Source: Pratylenchus scribneri (taxonomy: Eukaryota; Nematoda; Chromadorea; Rhabditida; Pratylenchidae). From it: DNA of 64,000 bases. Positions 45,492-60,670 of the stretch are shown here, one piece after another. The notes beneath the pieces are model-generated. The model did not search any database. It worked only from the letters and a program-made list of their open reading frames with translations, and had not been told where the DNA came from. Positions within the stretch are counted from its first letter, which is position 1; each line of letters begins with the position of its first letter. The stretch lies in NCBI GenBank assembly GCA_030063045.1, contig JAQSEB010000044.1, positions 620,001 through 684,000 of the forward strand. The letters are read 5' to 3'. Made by a program: the position numbers and the translations under genes.

Positions 45492-48178
45492 ACATAGCAC
45501 CGAATGTTACTGGCATTATATGATATATATAATATAAATTTTTCAATTAATTTTTAATAGTATATATTATATTTTTCTATTTATTTTAATCTATTTTATA
45601 AAAAAAAATATATTTATGATAAAAACATTTGAACAAGTTTTTTTAAATATATAATAATATAATAAATAATAATATTTTAGGAATTCTAAAAGTATTATTA
45701 AAGAATATTTTATATTTATTTGATAAAGATTAATTCATTTATTTTTTATATTTTCTTTAAAATTTATAATTTATTTAATGATATCTTAAAATTTTATTAA
45801 TCCGTTTATTTTCATTTGAAAGAGATAAAAAAAAAAAGATAAATTATTCATTTCATTGATTTCATGCCATATAATATCCATTTTCTGAATAAGCCATTGA
45901 AATAATTGTATCCTATTTCATTGGTTTGTAGCGATGAATAATTCGACGAATAATTTATATAATGAATAGATTTTTAATATTATTTCAAAAATAAAATAAT
46001 TATTTCAATAATTTTTTCTAGCATTAAAAATTTTTTAAGATAAATACAAGTTAAATATTGTATTTTTTTTCACATTGATAAAAGTGATTTGTGCCAACAT
46101 TCTATTGTTTACGATGATGACGCTTTTTAAACATCAAGATAAAAATTTTTAATTCTTTCATTTAAATTTAAAGGGATTGAAAATAATTCAAATAATTAAT
46201 TTCTTATTATATTTTCATTGCTATTAAGCATTATTTTAAAATTTTTTAATTTTTATTGCTTACTTTCAGATTTATAATTTAATATAAATATTTTTTAATA
46301 TTTATTCCTTCAAAATTTGAAGAAATATTTGTTTTTTTTTCATTACGATTTAAGAATAAATTTTATTTTAATAGATTTTATATTCACTATTTTTTATTTT
46401 TACTTTAACATCAAACGCTGATTTTGAAAATTTTTCCACATGTATTTCATTTTTAACTATTACCTTGTTTATTTTCCTTTTGATGATATAGATAATCCTT
46501 TTTCATAAAGAGTATTTAGGTAAAAATATATATCACAATTCTTTTTTAAATTATTAATTTTTAATTCATTCTCATACTTTCTCATTGAAGTTTTTAAAAT
46601 CAAAGAGAAAAGCCAATCATTTCTATTTTATATTTTAATGAAAAATGATTTTTAAATTTCACAGAGGTATTCATCAAATTTCCACCGTAATGGGTATTTT
46701 CAAATGCTTCTGATTTAGTTAAAATATAAATTTAAAATTAAATTTTTTCCATAAAATTATATCGATTATGTAATTTTAATCACTATTTTTTTCATTAAAT
46801 TATGAATATTTTAAATAATTTTATAAATATCAAATGCATAAAAGAAATGAATTCTCTATTCGGTATAAAGGTCCGGAAAAAGAATTGAGATCAATGATAT
46901 TTTACTTCACTACAATAAATTAAAAATTTATTTATAAACTGATCATTCATTTTTATAAATTTGCATAATTATTATAATTTTTCTGTATTCATTACATATT
47001 TAATTTATTATGAAAATTAAAAATCGTTTTAGTTCTTTAATAATATCTTATTAAACAAATTCTTTTCGACTTTTAAAAAAATCATTTTTAATTTCTACCC
47101 AATTTGTATTTTTATTTTTATTTAATAAAATTTAAAATTTTTAAGTCATATATTCTAATTTTTTGTTAAAACGATTTTAAAACTAAACAGATTTTCCTAG
47201 CAAATTAATCATTTTTTGATATTAAAGTCAAAGCTTTGAGTATTTTGGCATTTTTTTCCGGATAATAAAATCTCATTTGCGACCGCAAAACGGGAAATCC
47301 ATTTTTGAATAAAGTCCATGCATTTTCAATACTCACACTTTTCCTTTAATGTGAACTAAATTTAAAATGATATTCATAATTTTTTTTAATTTTTCAGCAA
47401 ATATCGATTATTATTTATTTTATTTTTTTGATAATTTTTAATTTATATTAAAAAGAGCATAAATTATTTTGAAATTTTTAAATATTTAATTATAGGCCGA
47501 CCATAAACAGAATTCGGAAAAATCGAATATATGCAAAACTAAATCCTGTACTATTTATTTTACATTTTTTTAAAATTATTTATATAAAAAAAAATAAAAA
47601 AAACTAACACAGTAAAGCAATAACTTTTTGTTTAATTAGTTTCTTATTTTCTTATAATATTTTAAATAATAGTACTTCCTCTTTATCTTCATTCAATTTA
47701 ATTAAAAATTTCTGCTTCTGTGATAGAATCAGACAAGTTAGCCAAATCTTGACGGCGTCGGATCGAGGTGTAATTACGGAACAATTAATAATTTTTGATA
47801 ATTATTTTTTATGACAAATAAATTTGCTCAAAATATTGTTTTTCTCAAAAAATTTTATTTGAATTTTTTTTATATCATTAAGATAATATATATTTTCTTA
47901 ATTATTATTTTGTTATTTTTTTAATATATTTTTATTATACAGTATTTATTATATTAAAATTATAATAATTTGTTCTATATTTTATACCAATAAAATTTAC
48001 TTTCAATGGTTGGTAAAATCTTGTTTATGTTTCAAATCCCTTATAAATTTAGAATAAAAAAGGGAAATTTATTTATTTTTTTATTTATTATAATATTATG
48101 GAAGTAAAATGGGGAAATAAAAATTTATATAATAAATTAGGGGCGGAGAGGGGAAAATTTGCCATTTTTATTCATTAT
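45492..48178. other. AT-rich region, no supported gene
   Basis: GC-richer patches at 47250-47330 and 47720-47780 do not give convincing exons. The rest is A/T background. Confidence 0.45.
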
Positions 48179-48376
48179 TTATTTCTGCATCTTTGGGGCA
48201 TAAGGAATCGGTTTTTGACGCGACTCATCGCCCGGTGATAATTTGGTGGGAGCCTCTGGATTTGTGGGAAACACGAATTTATATAATATTTTTTTAATAA
48301 TAATAATATATATTTGCAATGAAACGAATAGAAAAAATAAATTTTCGCTGAAATAGGCAGTTGGCCCAAATGCATA
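48179..48376 (-). CDS. Possible terminal exon(s), unknown gene
   Basis: A minus-strand frame is open across the whole span. The distal part reads FVFPTNPEAPTKLSPGDE then SRQKPIPYAPKMQK before TAA 48181-48179, a convincing protein C-terminus. The proximal part (AFGPTAYFSEN) is also coherent. The middle is A/T-rich and hydrophobic and could be a membrane helix or an unremoved intron. An alternative acceptor, CCTATTTCAG, lies in the proximal part. No family recognised. Confidence 0.4.
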   Translation of the reverse strand, partial: YAFGPTAYFSENLFFLFVSLQIYIIIIKKILYKFVFPTNPEAPTKLSPGDESRQKPIPYAPKMQK

Positions 48377-50517
48377 ATTTAAAAATAATTTTTTAATTAT
48401 AAAAACATTTTTTTAAATATTTTTTTATTTTTATATTTTATATTTTTTTTTATTTAATTTATAAAGATAAAATTTATATAAAAATTTTATTATCTATAAT
48501 TTTTATTCCTGTAAAAATAATAATATTGTATAAAATAAAAATTTATATATTTATTAATTTTTTTTAATTTTTTTTTTGAAATATTTTCATTTTATTTCGT
48601 TCAGAAATAAGAAATGTGGCAAAATTATTCTCACAAAATAAATTTTATCATATTAAAAACATTTTTTTTAAATTCATATTTATTAATTAAGTGTTAATTT
48701 CCGGGAAACAGTCATAATGGAGTAAAATTAATTTAATTTTATTTCATTTATTTTTTCGAATATTATTTCCATAATTCTTAGAATAACAAACAATTCGTTA
48801 AAAATTATTTCATGTCAAATTTTATGGAAGTATATTGAAATTTATATATTTGGAATATTTTTTGATCAGATTTACTTTACATGTATTGTATCTTCGAAAA
48901 ATGAAAAAGCATTATTTTGAATCATCATTATTCGGACAATTTTATTTATCAGTTACATTCTTTTCATTATTTAACCATTAAATTATATTATTAATATTAA
49001 CTATTTTCCTGTATTCTAAAATATAATAAAAATATTATTTTATATTTTTCCTTGGTCTTCTATTATTAATAACATAAAAGCTTGCATTATTTTTTTTTAT
49101 ATTTTTATTAGTAAATTCATCCTTTTAGCTTTTCATGGTGAATATAATAACTACTAAATTTTTAAAAATATAACAAATTCATTTAATTCTATTTAATTTA
49201 ATTCAATAAATTTATAATTTTTTTAATTAAATTGTTATGAATGGAATTTTATTAACTGTTTTAACTGATTAATACCTATTGCATTTCCTCGAAATAACTT
49301 CGGTATTAATTTAAAATTTTCAATTAATGACTATTTTACATCATTTCTTAATTTGAATATTTAATTTTATTCAGAGCATTAAATTATTTTTTGTTGGATA
49401 ATTTTAATTTTTAACGATTTTTTAATTTTTCAAGTATTTACTTTATAATAATTGAATAATGTATCATTATGAAATTTTTTTTAGTTTTATTATAAATGAT
49501 TGAATTACTAATACTTTCGATAAAAAAGCTTATTGATAAAATTTCAATAAAAATTTTTAAATTAAATTAATGTAATTAAAAAAAATTTTATTTTAGTAAA
49601 ATATTTTATTTTGGTATTTTTTTGTGTTTTTTTATGATCAGTAATACAATTTTCACAGTTGTCGAATCATATTCATTTACATTAATTTCTGATAATTTAT
49701 TTCACAAATTGTTCTTATTTGTCTGATAAAAAATTTATTGTTGTCATTATATTTAGCAAGATAAAAAATAAAATTAATTTTTATTTTTAAATATTATAAT
49801 ATATTTCTAATAAATATTTTAATTAAATTATAAAATTTCTAATGTTATTATTAAAATTATTTAGATATAATTTTAATAGAAAATAAGAAAAGATTTAAAA
49901 ATAATTTTATAAATATTAATTAAATACTTTCAATATATGGGTTATTTCAAGTAAAATATTCTCGTCTTGCTCTATAGAAAAAATTTGAATATCATCCAAT
50001 TTAAATTTCAAATACATTTCTTCGTCTTTAATATCTACAAGTCCATTTAGCAGTTTAATATCATTTGTCGATTATTTCCATCCTCGAGGGGTTATAATCT
50101 AATTTTTTGTCTATATCTGTTATTAGCCAATTAATTAAATTTAGCTCATTTTGATTTGTTTTAATTTAATTTTTTATTATATTGTTAAATAAAATATAAC
50201 CATTTGTTTCTGAATCAAAGATTATAAAGGAGTTTCAATTATTGATTAAATTTCAATTTATTAATAATTAAGATACATGAAACAAAAAATTTTTTTCTTT
50301 ATTATTTATTCCAATATAAAATTAATTCATAATCGTAAATTTCATTTGGTTAAATCTTTTAGTTTAAATTTTTGATATGGAGAGTAATTTATTTAAAGAA
50401 ATATTATTTCTATAAAATAAATTTAAATATTTTTAATTTTTTTTCTTATACAAATTTTTAAGATAATATTAAAAATGTTGCTATTTATAAAATTATAGAT
50501 TCCATTTGTCATTATTT
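48377..50517. other. AT-rich region, no supported gene
   Basis: A/T background with one mildly GC-richer patch at 50060-50100. Nothing is supported. Confidence 0.45.
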
Positions 50518-50690
50518 CTAATTAGTAAATTCCGAAAGAAATAAAAAGTTCAATCCACGCATCCAATACCATAGGTCTTGAACACGAAAAGCAGGTTTCT
50601 TTCGTTTTTCATAGAAATAGACGATCTTTTCGATATTTTTGTCAACGATTTTAATTCATAAGACATCTCAGTAAATTCATACAAAAGGAC
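50518..50690 (-). pseudogene. Coding island with one frame break
   Basis: Minus strand: LLYEFTEMSYELK in one frame, then, one base out of register at an AAAA run near 50650, VDKNIEKIVYFYEKRK, then PAFRVQDLWYWMRGLNF, ending at TAG 50520-50518. The latter ~42 codons look strongly coding (aromatic and charged residues). The family is not recognised. The break is of the same type as those in the Polinton genes. Confidence 0.4.
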
Positions 50691-51555
50691 TGATTTATTA
50701 TAATAATATTAAATAATATTATAATAAATTTTTCCCAAATTAAAAATAATTTGAAAATAAATTTTTTAGCTTTTAAATTCATTTAATTTTTAAGATATTT
50801 TTTATTTTAATATTTTTATTTTTTTAAAATTAATTTATATCTTATAATTTTTAAAATTTAAAAAATTTCTAATTTTTTTCTTTAATTATTATTGCGCATT
50901 TTTCCTTTCATTTAAAAAAAAAAAAACATTTATTCTTTTTATATATTTTTTATTAAATTTAATCTATAAAAATTTTTTGCCTGAAATGCAATTTGAAAAT
51001 ATTTCTCAGAGCGATCCAAAATTTTCTCCTTAGCAAAAAAAAACATTTTTAAATTAAAATTTAATAGCAATCCTGAGCAAATATGCATATTTGAATATTC
51101 CGACTCAGACATTGCAAAAGATGTAGAAAATTTTAAATTGAAGAATAATTTTTAAAAAATTAATTAATTTTTATTATTTTAAATTATATTTGATGCTTTA
51201 AATAATTTTAATGTATGATAATTTTTTTAATGGAATATCTCTCTTTTTTAAATTTATATAGGTTAATATGTTCGGATTTTTCATGATATTATATATAAAT
51301 AATTTAGTATTTTATTTTGTAAATTTTTTAAGAGATTTTTTCTCGAAAAAATGAGAACTCCCATGGAATATGAAAATTTTATATTATAAATAAGTTGATC
51401 AATTTCATAAAAACCTTTCGTTCAAATAGTTTCCGATTTCGAAAGAAAAATTTTTAATTATTTTAAATTTATTGAATAAAAATTGTAATTTTTTCAGTAA
51501 TACGCAAAGTTCTCTAAAATTTTTCTTTTTTTTATCATTTTTTGGATTGTCGATT

Positions 51556-51640
51556 TTATATGTTGGTGGCGGCATAGTTTGTTATGGTTGAGGCATTTGA
51601 TATGATAGGGTCATCGGGATTGGGACTGGACGCAAAATAT
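51556..51640 (-). CDS. Exon-like island
   Basis: The minus-strand frame FKYFASSPNPDDPIISNA then STITNYAATNI ends at TAA 51558-51556. It is well above background in GC. No clear acceptor is chosen, and function is unknown. Confidence 0.3.
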
Positions 51641-54600
51641 TTGAATAGGATTTTTAAAAAGTTTAACTTTTTTTTCAGACGAAAGAAAATTTTCCGCAAT
51701 AAACCTATTTATATTATTTTATTATGTTTTAAAATCAATATCAATTCAAAATAATTGGTTGAAATTTTGATATATTTTGCTTATGCTAATTATTTATATT
51801 ATTTAATATCTTTTATTATTTAATATTTATATTATTTTCGAAGTAATTTAATGTACAATTTTATAAGATAATTTTTTAACTATGTTGAATTTTATCCTTA
51901 AACAATTTGTTAGCATTTTAATTAGTATGAAAAAATATTTAAATTTTATATTTTCATTATAATATTAAAATCACTTTTTTTACTTGGTAAATAAATTAAA
52001 CAACGGAAAATAAACTATTTTTGAATCATTAAATTTTTAACAACTTTATTAATTCATGAAAATTAATTATCAAATATTCTAATCCATTGGACTATAAATG
52101 GATTATATTTCCTTAAATTACTTCATTTTCATTTCATTTTATTTTTACTCTTTATCAACTCTGATATGATCCATTTCATTACCGAATTTTTACTTTCCAT
52201 AATCTTTTGCGTGTAATTTTTATAGTAATTATTTTTAAAATTGAAATTTATAAATTTTTTTGATGAATTATATTATATATTTTCTTAAATTTTTATGAAT
52301 TTTTTTTTTATTTTAATTAATAAAAATATTTTTATTATAAATATTTTACAAAATAATCTTTATATTTATTCCAATATCAGAGAAATGGCATGGATGAAAA
52401 TAAGATTAATTGTAAGAGAAATCTAAATAAATTTTTTCAAAATATTATTTATTTCTGAATTTGGAGCTGGAAAATTTTCAATTAAAAAATTTTAATATAT
52501 TATTTAAATATTTTATTTATTTTTTGGATTAAACAATTCATAAATTTTTTCTATAGAAAGATATAAATTAAAGTATTTAATTAGCAATATAATTTTTATG
52601 GGTCCTATTTTCAGAGATTTGTTGTCTTGATAGAAAATTCTTTTATGAAAAAAATATATAGTATTTAATGATGGCCTTTTTTCTCAATTCCAGGCTTCCT
52701 TTATTCGTTTGTAGGGCGAACCAATGAATGATTAAATTGTAAATAAGTTTGATAAATTTTTTTCTTTATTAAGATATCTTTTAAAATATATTTACCGTGT
52801 TTGTTTCAATAAGATTAATTCATTTATAAAGAAAAATTTTTATTTTTTTAAGCATCGAGAATAGCGGCGTTTGGGATCTTTAAATTTTAAGAAATGTAAC
52901 AATTTTAAACCAAAAAAACCGCGTTTCTATCGTTCGTATGAAATAAGGTTATGAGCCAAATGATTGATATGGCCAAATCTCTATTAGACATTTGAAAGCT
53001 TTTTAAAAATTTATTCTGAAATTAAAAAACGGATAAATAATAAATATAAATTTAATAATAAAATTGTGGTGGTAATAGAATTTTGTTGTCATGTTGTAAC
53101 TTTAATACAAAAAATAATTTTTAAAATATTTTTATCATAAAAAAATTTTTTAATAATTTTTAAAAAATAAAAGCTTTTGAAAAATTTCAAATTTCATACT
53201 TGTGATTTAAGAAATTTCAAAAAGCATTGACATCAACATAATTGCTTTTTTCCATAAATGAATGAGTGCATTGTCAAAGCGCTCAATATTTTCTATTTGT
53301 TAATTAGTAATAATACAATAATCATATTTCTTTCATTTTATTTAATTTTATTCTTCGTTGTAGAAATATTTATATTTCATTTTTTATGTGTATATATAGT
53401 TTATTTTTTTAGATTATAGATAAATAGAAATAAAAAATTTTGAGTAAATTTTATTATAAAATAATATTTATTCTTAAAAATTAAAAAAAATCATTGATAA
53501 AAAAAATTTTATTTTTAGTCTAAAAATTTCTAAAAAAATGATTTTAATAATTTCATTATTTAGATTTAATTATATATTATGATATTTTTTTAATTTTATA
53601 TTTTATTTTAAATTTTTTATTTATTTTAATTATTGAAATAAAAAAACATAAATTTTAATGAATTTTAAAGTAATTTCAAAGATCTGAAAATGTAGCATAA
53701 AAATATAGTTGATAATATTTAACGGATGTATTATTTTTTAATATTTAATCGTATTTTTATATTAATTTCTTTTATTTTTTCATAAATAATAAAAGTGTTT
53801 ATAATTCTTTTGAATTTTTTTTCAATTTAAATTGTAAAATAATGGGTCCTTTCTGCATTGACAATTTTTATTTAATATTTAATTAAAATCAATAATATAT
53901 TTAAATTTTCTAATAATTGTTTAATTAAAAATATTTTTTCATATTTCAAGGCGAAGGATGAAAAATTCTTCCAATTTTTCCTAAATGTCTGTCTATTTCT
54001 CGCATTGATATTTCTAGTTCATTCATAAAATTAGACACTCATTTAGATATAAAACCATTCAAACTCAATGATATTAAATATATTTTAATAAAATTTTGTT
54101 TTTTACTAATCTCAAATAAATATTTATGAATAAAAATAATTATTACAATTTTATTTGGACTTTGGCAATTTTCTATTAATTTTTGTATTTAATAGGTGGA
54201 ATAAAACCCACTAGAATGATGATCCATTGAGTTGCCAAATTCCTCTTTCTTCCAATTTCCACTGTTCTATTTTATTCTGGTCTCAATAAAGATAACATCA
54301 TCTTCATTCTCCTATTGTCCATGGCCTTCAAGGCTAGATGTTTGGAAGCCATATATATTTCATGATGGAGTGTCCAAAATTGGACCTTGGTAATTTTCTA
54401 GATTATTCAATCTAATTTTTTTTATTTAATTCAAATTTTTAATTTTATTATATTCATTTTATTTTTTTCATTTAGTATTTATTGTTGGTTTATAAATTTT
54501 TTTAATTTTTAAAAGATCTTAAAAAATCACTCATTTATAAATAATGTAATGATCATTTGATTATTTTGTTTGTTGTAAAGACTTTTTTATTTATATTCTT

Positions 54601-57600
54601 TTTTTATAATTTTTTTAAATATTTTAATTAATTTTATTCAGTATTTTTCTTATTACTTTTACCATTTGTATTCAAATGATATCGATATTTTCTAAATGTA
54701 TTTTGTTATCTCTTTTCCCTTGATAGGACCTGATATTATTTTATATTCAGAAAATTATTATTTGAATAGATTAGCGTTGACATAATATAAATGTTGATGC
54801 TTGCCGCCGCTAGTATTATAACGAAATGATTTTGACCGTCCATACTTGCTCACCTTATTAATTAATTAATAAATAATAATTCTTTAAATAAAATTTAAAA
54901 ATTTTACAACTTTTATATCCAAATTTAATCTCATACATTCTTCCCTCTTCTCATGTAATTTTGAAAAGAATCATGGATAATGTTTCTTTCTTGTTGTTGA
55001 ATTTTTTGGTTAAAATTTTTATCCACAATTTTCTGGATAGACCTATCCTTAAAGGTATTCTCTCTGAAATTTCCTTTTACTTTATCATTTTTCTTTCTTT
55101 TTAATTTTATAATTAACTTATATAATATACTTTCATTTTTCGAACAATATTTTTTTTATTATTATATAATTTTAAAATGTATAACATCTTTTTTATTTTT
55201 TGAATATCATTTTTGAAAAATTCGTTTAATGTATTTTTATAAATTTAAATATATTTTTGTAATGGTTGTCTTCTTTGAAATTTTTTAATCTTATATTATT
55301 CGCAAAAAATAAATCAATTCCTTTATTTTTATAAAATAATAAACTTTTATTTATTCATACATTTTAATTTATTATTTAAATAATAATTTTTTCTAGCTAG
55401 TATAGTCTTTTCAATCAATATATTTTTTTTTAATAATTTTATTGGAATGCCGTACATTTCAGCCCGAAATTTGAAAGCAATATTATTTTTTGAAAAATTT
55501 ACCTTTATTATATAATTTATTTTTATATTTTTTAGATTTAAGCTTATATTATTTTATTCGATTAATCAATTTTATCAAATTTTTTATGATTCAATATGGT
55601 TTATAATTTAACTATAATTACTTGTTTCATTAAATGATATTAAAATATTTTTGAAAGTTTCATTATAAATTAAGTTAATTTTAACCTCCATTATTTGTTT
55701 CAAAAATTTTTTATTAATATATTATCAAGTAATTTTTTTTCAACTATAAATTTTTAATTATTTAAAAAAAAATTTTCTTTATAATTAAAATGAATAGTTT
55801 TTGTAAATAATAATTTTATTAAAAATTTTTAAGTGATTTTTAAATAAAATTTATATTTTTTTTTAATAAAATATGTACTTTTAAATTCATTAACATAATT
55901 TCCTTTCTGGTTGATAATTTAGAATTGGCAGATTCCAATTTTCAACTTCGTTTCCATAAACTTATTCTTCAGGAATAAAAATAATTATTTTAAATTATTT
56001 TTATTATAATTTCAATTTATAAAAAATAATTACTAAATATTTACTTCATTTATTTTTTTATGAAAAAATTAATTCAAAATAATTTTCAATTTAATATTAT
56101 TTATTATATCTTATATTCTTTGTTATTGATTTTTTTATTAATTACAAACAATCTCAATATTTCATTTCTTTTTTATTATATATAAATTTGGGTTGTATCT
56201 TTCAATATTAAAATCTTTTAAAAAAATAGGAAAATGTGAATCATTAATTATTTTAACTTTCATTGAATATATTTTTATTAATCAGATCTATAATTATTTA
56301 TTAAATTTTTTTCTATATTTTTATTATTATTTTCAATATATAAAATTTTTCAAATTTTTTACAAATAAATTTTAATTTTCTTCAAATTTGTATTTAATAA
56401 TTTAATCTATTAGTATATTTATTTTTTTTATTTTATCTTAAATGAAATAAATTATCCTTAGACGATATATTTCTATTTTCTTTATTTTTCAGCAAATAAT
56501 TGTTAAAATTAATTTATATTAAAAAAAATAATAAATAATAAATATTTAAATTAATTCTTTATTTGCAAAATTAAAAAGCCATTGTTTATCATAGTAAAAT
56601 TATAATAAAATTTTTGGAATAAACTTTTCTAGATTTTCAAATTTTTGAATTCAGAATATTAAATAACAGAATCATATAGTTTATTTTGTTACTGTGAATT
56701 TATTTTAAATTTTTAAATAATAGTAAAACTTATAATTTAATTATATTTTAGATTAAATTTTATTTTAGGAATGAAATCAAATTAATTACATATATTTTAC
56801 TTTTTAAAATTTTCCAAATTTTTTAGTTTATAGATTTATCCGTAATAATAATAATTAGTGCTTGTATTGCTGATAAGATATTTGCATTGTCTAAAGCAAT
56901 CGTTTTATTTATTAATAAATTAAATTTTAATTTGTTTCAAGGTTCAATTTAAAAATGTGAAGAGGTTATAAGATAATTATAATTATTAATAAATTAATTT
57001 TTTGATATTTAATTAAAATTTTCATTTAATTTATTTAATTATTGGTTTAAAAATATTAACTAAACAAGATTTATGTATAAGATAAGAGAATTATAAATTT
57101 TCTCTAAATTATTTTAATATTTTTCTTAATTTTAATTTTTTTTAAATTTGAATTTAAAAAAAAATAAAAATAACTATGATTTTTAATGAAAATAAAATAG
57201 TCTTTAAAATATTTAGTTAACTAATTAAGATACTTTGATTGGTTTAAATTAGAATAATTTTGATATTAATTTATTCCATTCTGTTTCCTTAAATGAATAA
57301 ATATTTTTCAATAGTTAAAATTTTTAAATTTTATTTTTAATGAATTATATAATTATTTTATCACCTGAATTAAACACTTTCAAATACTCCTAAGAAATTG
57401 TTATATTTTGGAAACATTTTATATATTGTAATTTGGAATAATTTTATTTGTTTTTTTTTTAATTTTTCAAATATTAGATTTGTATTTTATTTATATTATT
57501 TAACCGGTAATTTTATAATGATTAAAAAAATTATTTTCAGTATATTTTTTTTGTACAATTATTTATTTTCATATATCTTTTCTAAATTATTAATCCATAT

Positions 57601-57675
57601 TCTAAAGCAATTTTATTTATTTAAAAAATAAAATAACCAAAAGCTGAATTTCAAAAGTTTTTTCCGTTGTTTCAG
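51641..57675. other. AT-rich region with minor patches
   Basis: Patches at 52694-52731 (a CTCAATTCCAG acceptor and an 11-codon frame), 52855-52995, 54190-54390 (minus-strand frame MASKHLALKAMDNRRMKMM) and 54790-54850 have raised GC. None is strong enough to call as a gene; they may be exon remnants. Confidence 0.4.
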
Positions 57676-57753
57676 CTTTCACAGGTGCTTCCAATTAGTA
57701 ATTCTGAAGGAAAAGCACCAAATAGCTTGATAACTCCATGTTTGAATTCGTTG
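57676..57753 (+). CDS. Possible internal exon
   Basis: TTGTTTCAG acceptor, 26 codons (LSQVLPISNSEGKAPNS then LITPCLNSL), then a GTATCC donor: a complete phase-0 internal exon by its signals. No partner exons are identified, and the family is unknown. Confidence 0.35.
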
Positions 57754-58302
57754 GTATCCCAGATTATTTTTATCTCAATTTTGAAAAAAAGCAGAAATAA
57801 TATAATAAATTGTAATATTTTATTTTAATTAAATACAAAATAATATTTAGAATAATATTTTACTTATTACGCAATTTTAAATGTTAATTATCTTTAATTT
57901 TTAAGATTTTTGATGAAAATATATATTTTAATATAGTTAAATTTATAAAATAAATCTTATTTTTATTTTTTTGTTAAAATTTATGAATTTTTTAATTAAA
58001 TACATACATCAATTTTCTAAGATTTGAAAATTAATTATCTATAATCAGTCACAAAACATTATTGATTAATACGAAGCATTATAGAAAATTATTGAATTTT
58101 TTATTAAAAATAAAACTTTATAATCATACATATATATTTGTTAATTTATTCTTCATTTTTTTAAATAACTTTTATTGAATAAAAATTTAAATAAAAAATT
58201 TTATTTATTTAAAATTAATTTAAATAAATTATATTATTTTTTGAAAAAATTTATTTCCGTACATCAAACAATTATTTTGTTATTCGACAATCCCATATGG
58301 TT

Positions 58303-58395
58303 TTATTTGTCAATTTGGCAATTCCTTCTTTGATATTTGGTTTTGCTTATAGTTTTCTTAAATTCGTACACTCGGAATTTTTCAGCTTTAAAAAT
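58303..58395 (-). CDS. Exon-like island, basic
   Basis: The minus-strand frame reads FKAEKFRVYEFKKTISK then TKYQRRNCQIDK and stops at TAA 58305-58303. GC is above background. No homology recognised. Confidence 0.25.
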   Translation of the reverse strand: MFKAEKFRVYEFKKTISKTKYQRRNCQIDK

Positions 58396-60434
58396 TTTTT
58401 ATGTGGTGAATTAAACATTATTTTAATCGGTTTATTTTGAAATTTAATATTTATTGCTTTTCTCCGATTTTCTATATTCATCTTGATGTCAATTAATTTT
58501 TTAACTTCCTATTTTTAATTATGTATTTTAAATATTTTTAATTATAATAAATTTCTATATATTTATTATTTCCTGGTTATACAAATTAATATAATAATGA
58601 TAAAAATATATGTTAATATTAGGATTTAGTCTCAGTGAAAACAATAAATTTAGCATTATATATCTAGTATTGTAGTTATTCTGAAATCAATATAAATATT
58701 TTAAAAATGGCTTCTAAAATTTATATAATCTAATTTTTAATTTAAATAAAACATTTCACCAGTTCCTTATTTAAAAACAAGGAAATATTTGTAGATAATA
58801 TAATATCTTCTAAATGGTAATTCCATCAAAATTATTTTATATTCCGGATCCAAATTGGCATCCATTTTATATAAAATGACATTGAATTTTTTCATTATTT
58901 CCTAAAATTTTTAGATTCTTTAAAATTAAAAATTATTTTCTAAAAATTTTTAATAATATTTTTTAAGTTAAAAAATTTATTAACAAGAGGAAATATCATA
59001 TTAATTAATATATATTATCTTTATCATTAAATTTAAAAAATGTTTAATAAATTTTAATAAAATTATTATATATATATATATATAAAATTTTTTAATTATT
59101 TTTCTTTTAGATTATAAACATTAAATTTAATTATTATTATTGATATTATAAAATTTTAAATTTAAATAATTGTCTAATTTTATTAAGCAAAGAAATACCA
59201 AGACCCATGATCATTTCCCTGGCAACAGAAACAATATTTACTAAAAGTCCTAACACTATGCAAAAGCCAGTAATAAAGTACCGAAAAAATTGTTTTTTAT
59301 ATTTTTTTATTTTTAAAATATTATTATTTAAAATCATTATTGTTTTTTATTTGGAAATTATTTATCCTATTATACAGAGATTATATATATAATTCAATAA
59401 AGTATAATTAATTTGTTATCTTTTTGTCTATTCATTCTTCCCTTTTCAAAAATTAATTAAAATTATTAATTCAGTTTTATTTATTTGTGATTTTATTAAT
59501 TTTAAATTATTTTGATTTATTTTATAATTTTAAGTCATTATATTACGGACGAATATTTGTTTATTTATTTATTTAAAAATAATTTTTTTGAAATTTAATT
59601 AATCATTTTGTCATGCCTTTATTAATTTTTCATAATTTGTATTTCTCGTTTTAATAAATCAATTAAATTTAACTTATATATTTATATTTTTTAAATAATA
59701 TATTTATAAATGTCTCTTTTAAATGATCAATTTATTATTTTCTTTTAAAATTTCAAAATTTTCTGCATTTATCTATACATATTCATTTCAATTTTTTTTC
59801 TTTCTATTTATTTAAATTTTTTTTATAAGCCTATTTCAAAGAAATTGATTTTTAAGAATTATTTTTCTTATATGTTTTTATTTTTATAATATAGAACACC
59901 TATAAAAACATAATTTAGTGGTAAATAAATTAAACAAATTTATTATATTTTTTATTAATTTTCTTTCGTTATAATTCTTTTAATGTTTTATGAACTTGAT
60001 TTAAAAATTTTAAAAATCAATTCAAAATCCGGGTAAAAATATTTAATTTTTTATAAATTATAAATTTAATTATAAAAGCCATTCTGTAATATAAGAAATG
60101 TTTAATAACAATTGATTTCCTTATTAAAATTTTCTTATAAAATTGCTTTCTTTCAAAGAATTTACAGTTTAATATATTTTTCAATTATTCTATTTTTTGT
60201 AAATTTATTGGTGTCGGATGATTTTTTCACATTTAATTACATTTTAATAATTTAATTATTTATAATTAAATTTTAATTATTTGACTTAATGTATAATTTT
60301 TTTATGTAGTAGGAAATTATATATGTCCATTTTTGGAAAATTAAACCAAAACCTATCTTATATTAATATTTTTTAATAAAAGATTAAAAAAAATTAATTT
60401 CTAAATAAAATATTATTTAATTATTAAATATGTT

Positions 60435-60536
60435 ATTCTAAAATTTTGCGTTTCGCGCAAGTTATGACCAAAAGAAAAATTTATCTTGGTAAGGTATTAA
60501 GACCTATAATTTGCGCGAGACGCAATATTTTAGAAT
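60435..60536. repeat. Small inverted repeat
   Basis: Arms 60435-60460 (ATTCTAAAATTTTGCGTTTC and following) and 60511-60536 pair at 24 of 26 positions around a 50-bp loop. Immediately to the right, at 60557-60588, lies a stretch similar to the core found in the two larger hairpins. Confidence 0.7.
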
Positions 60537-60670
60537 ATAAATGATACCATTAGATTCATCTCGTTGAGCTGCGTTGAATGAGCTATAATATGCCTTTATT
60601 AAAAATATTTTGAAAATGACCTTTTTCCCCTTGACATTTTCTTGGTAAAAGTCGGCATTATTTTACCTAG

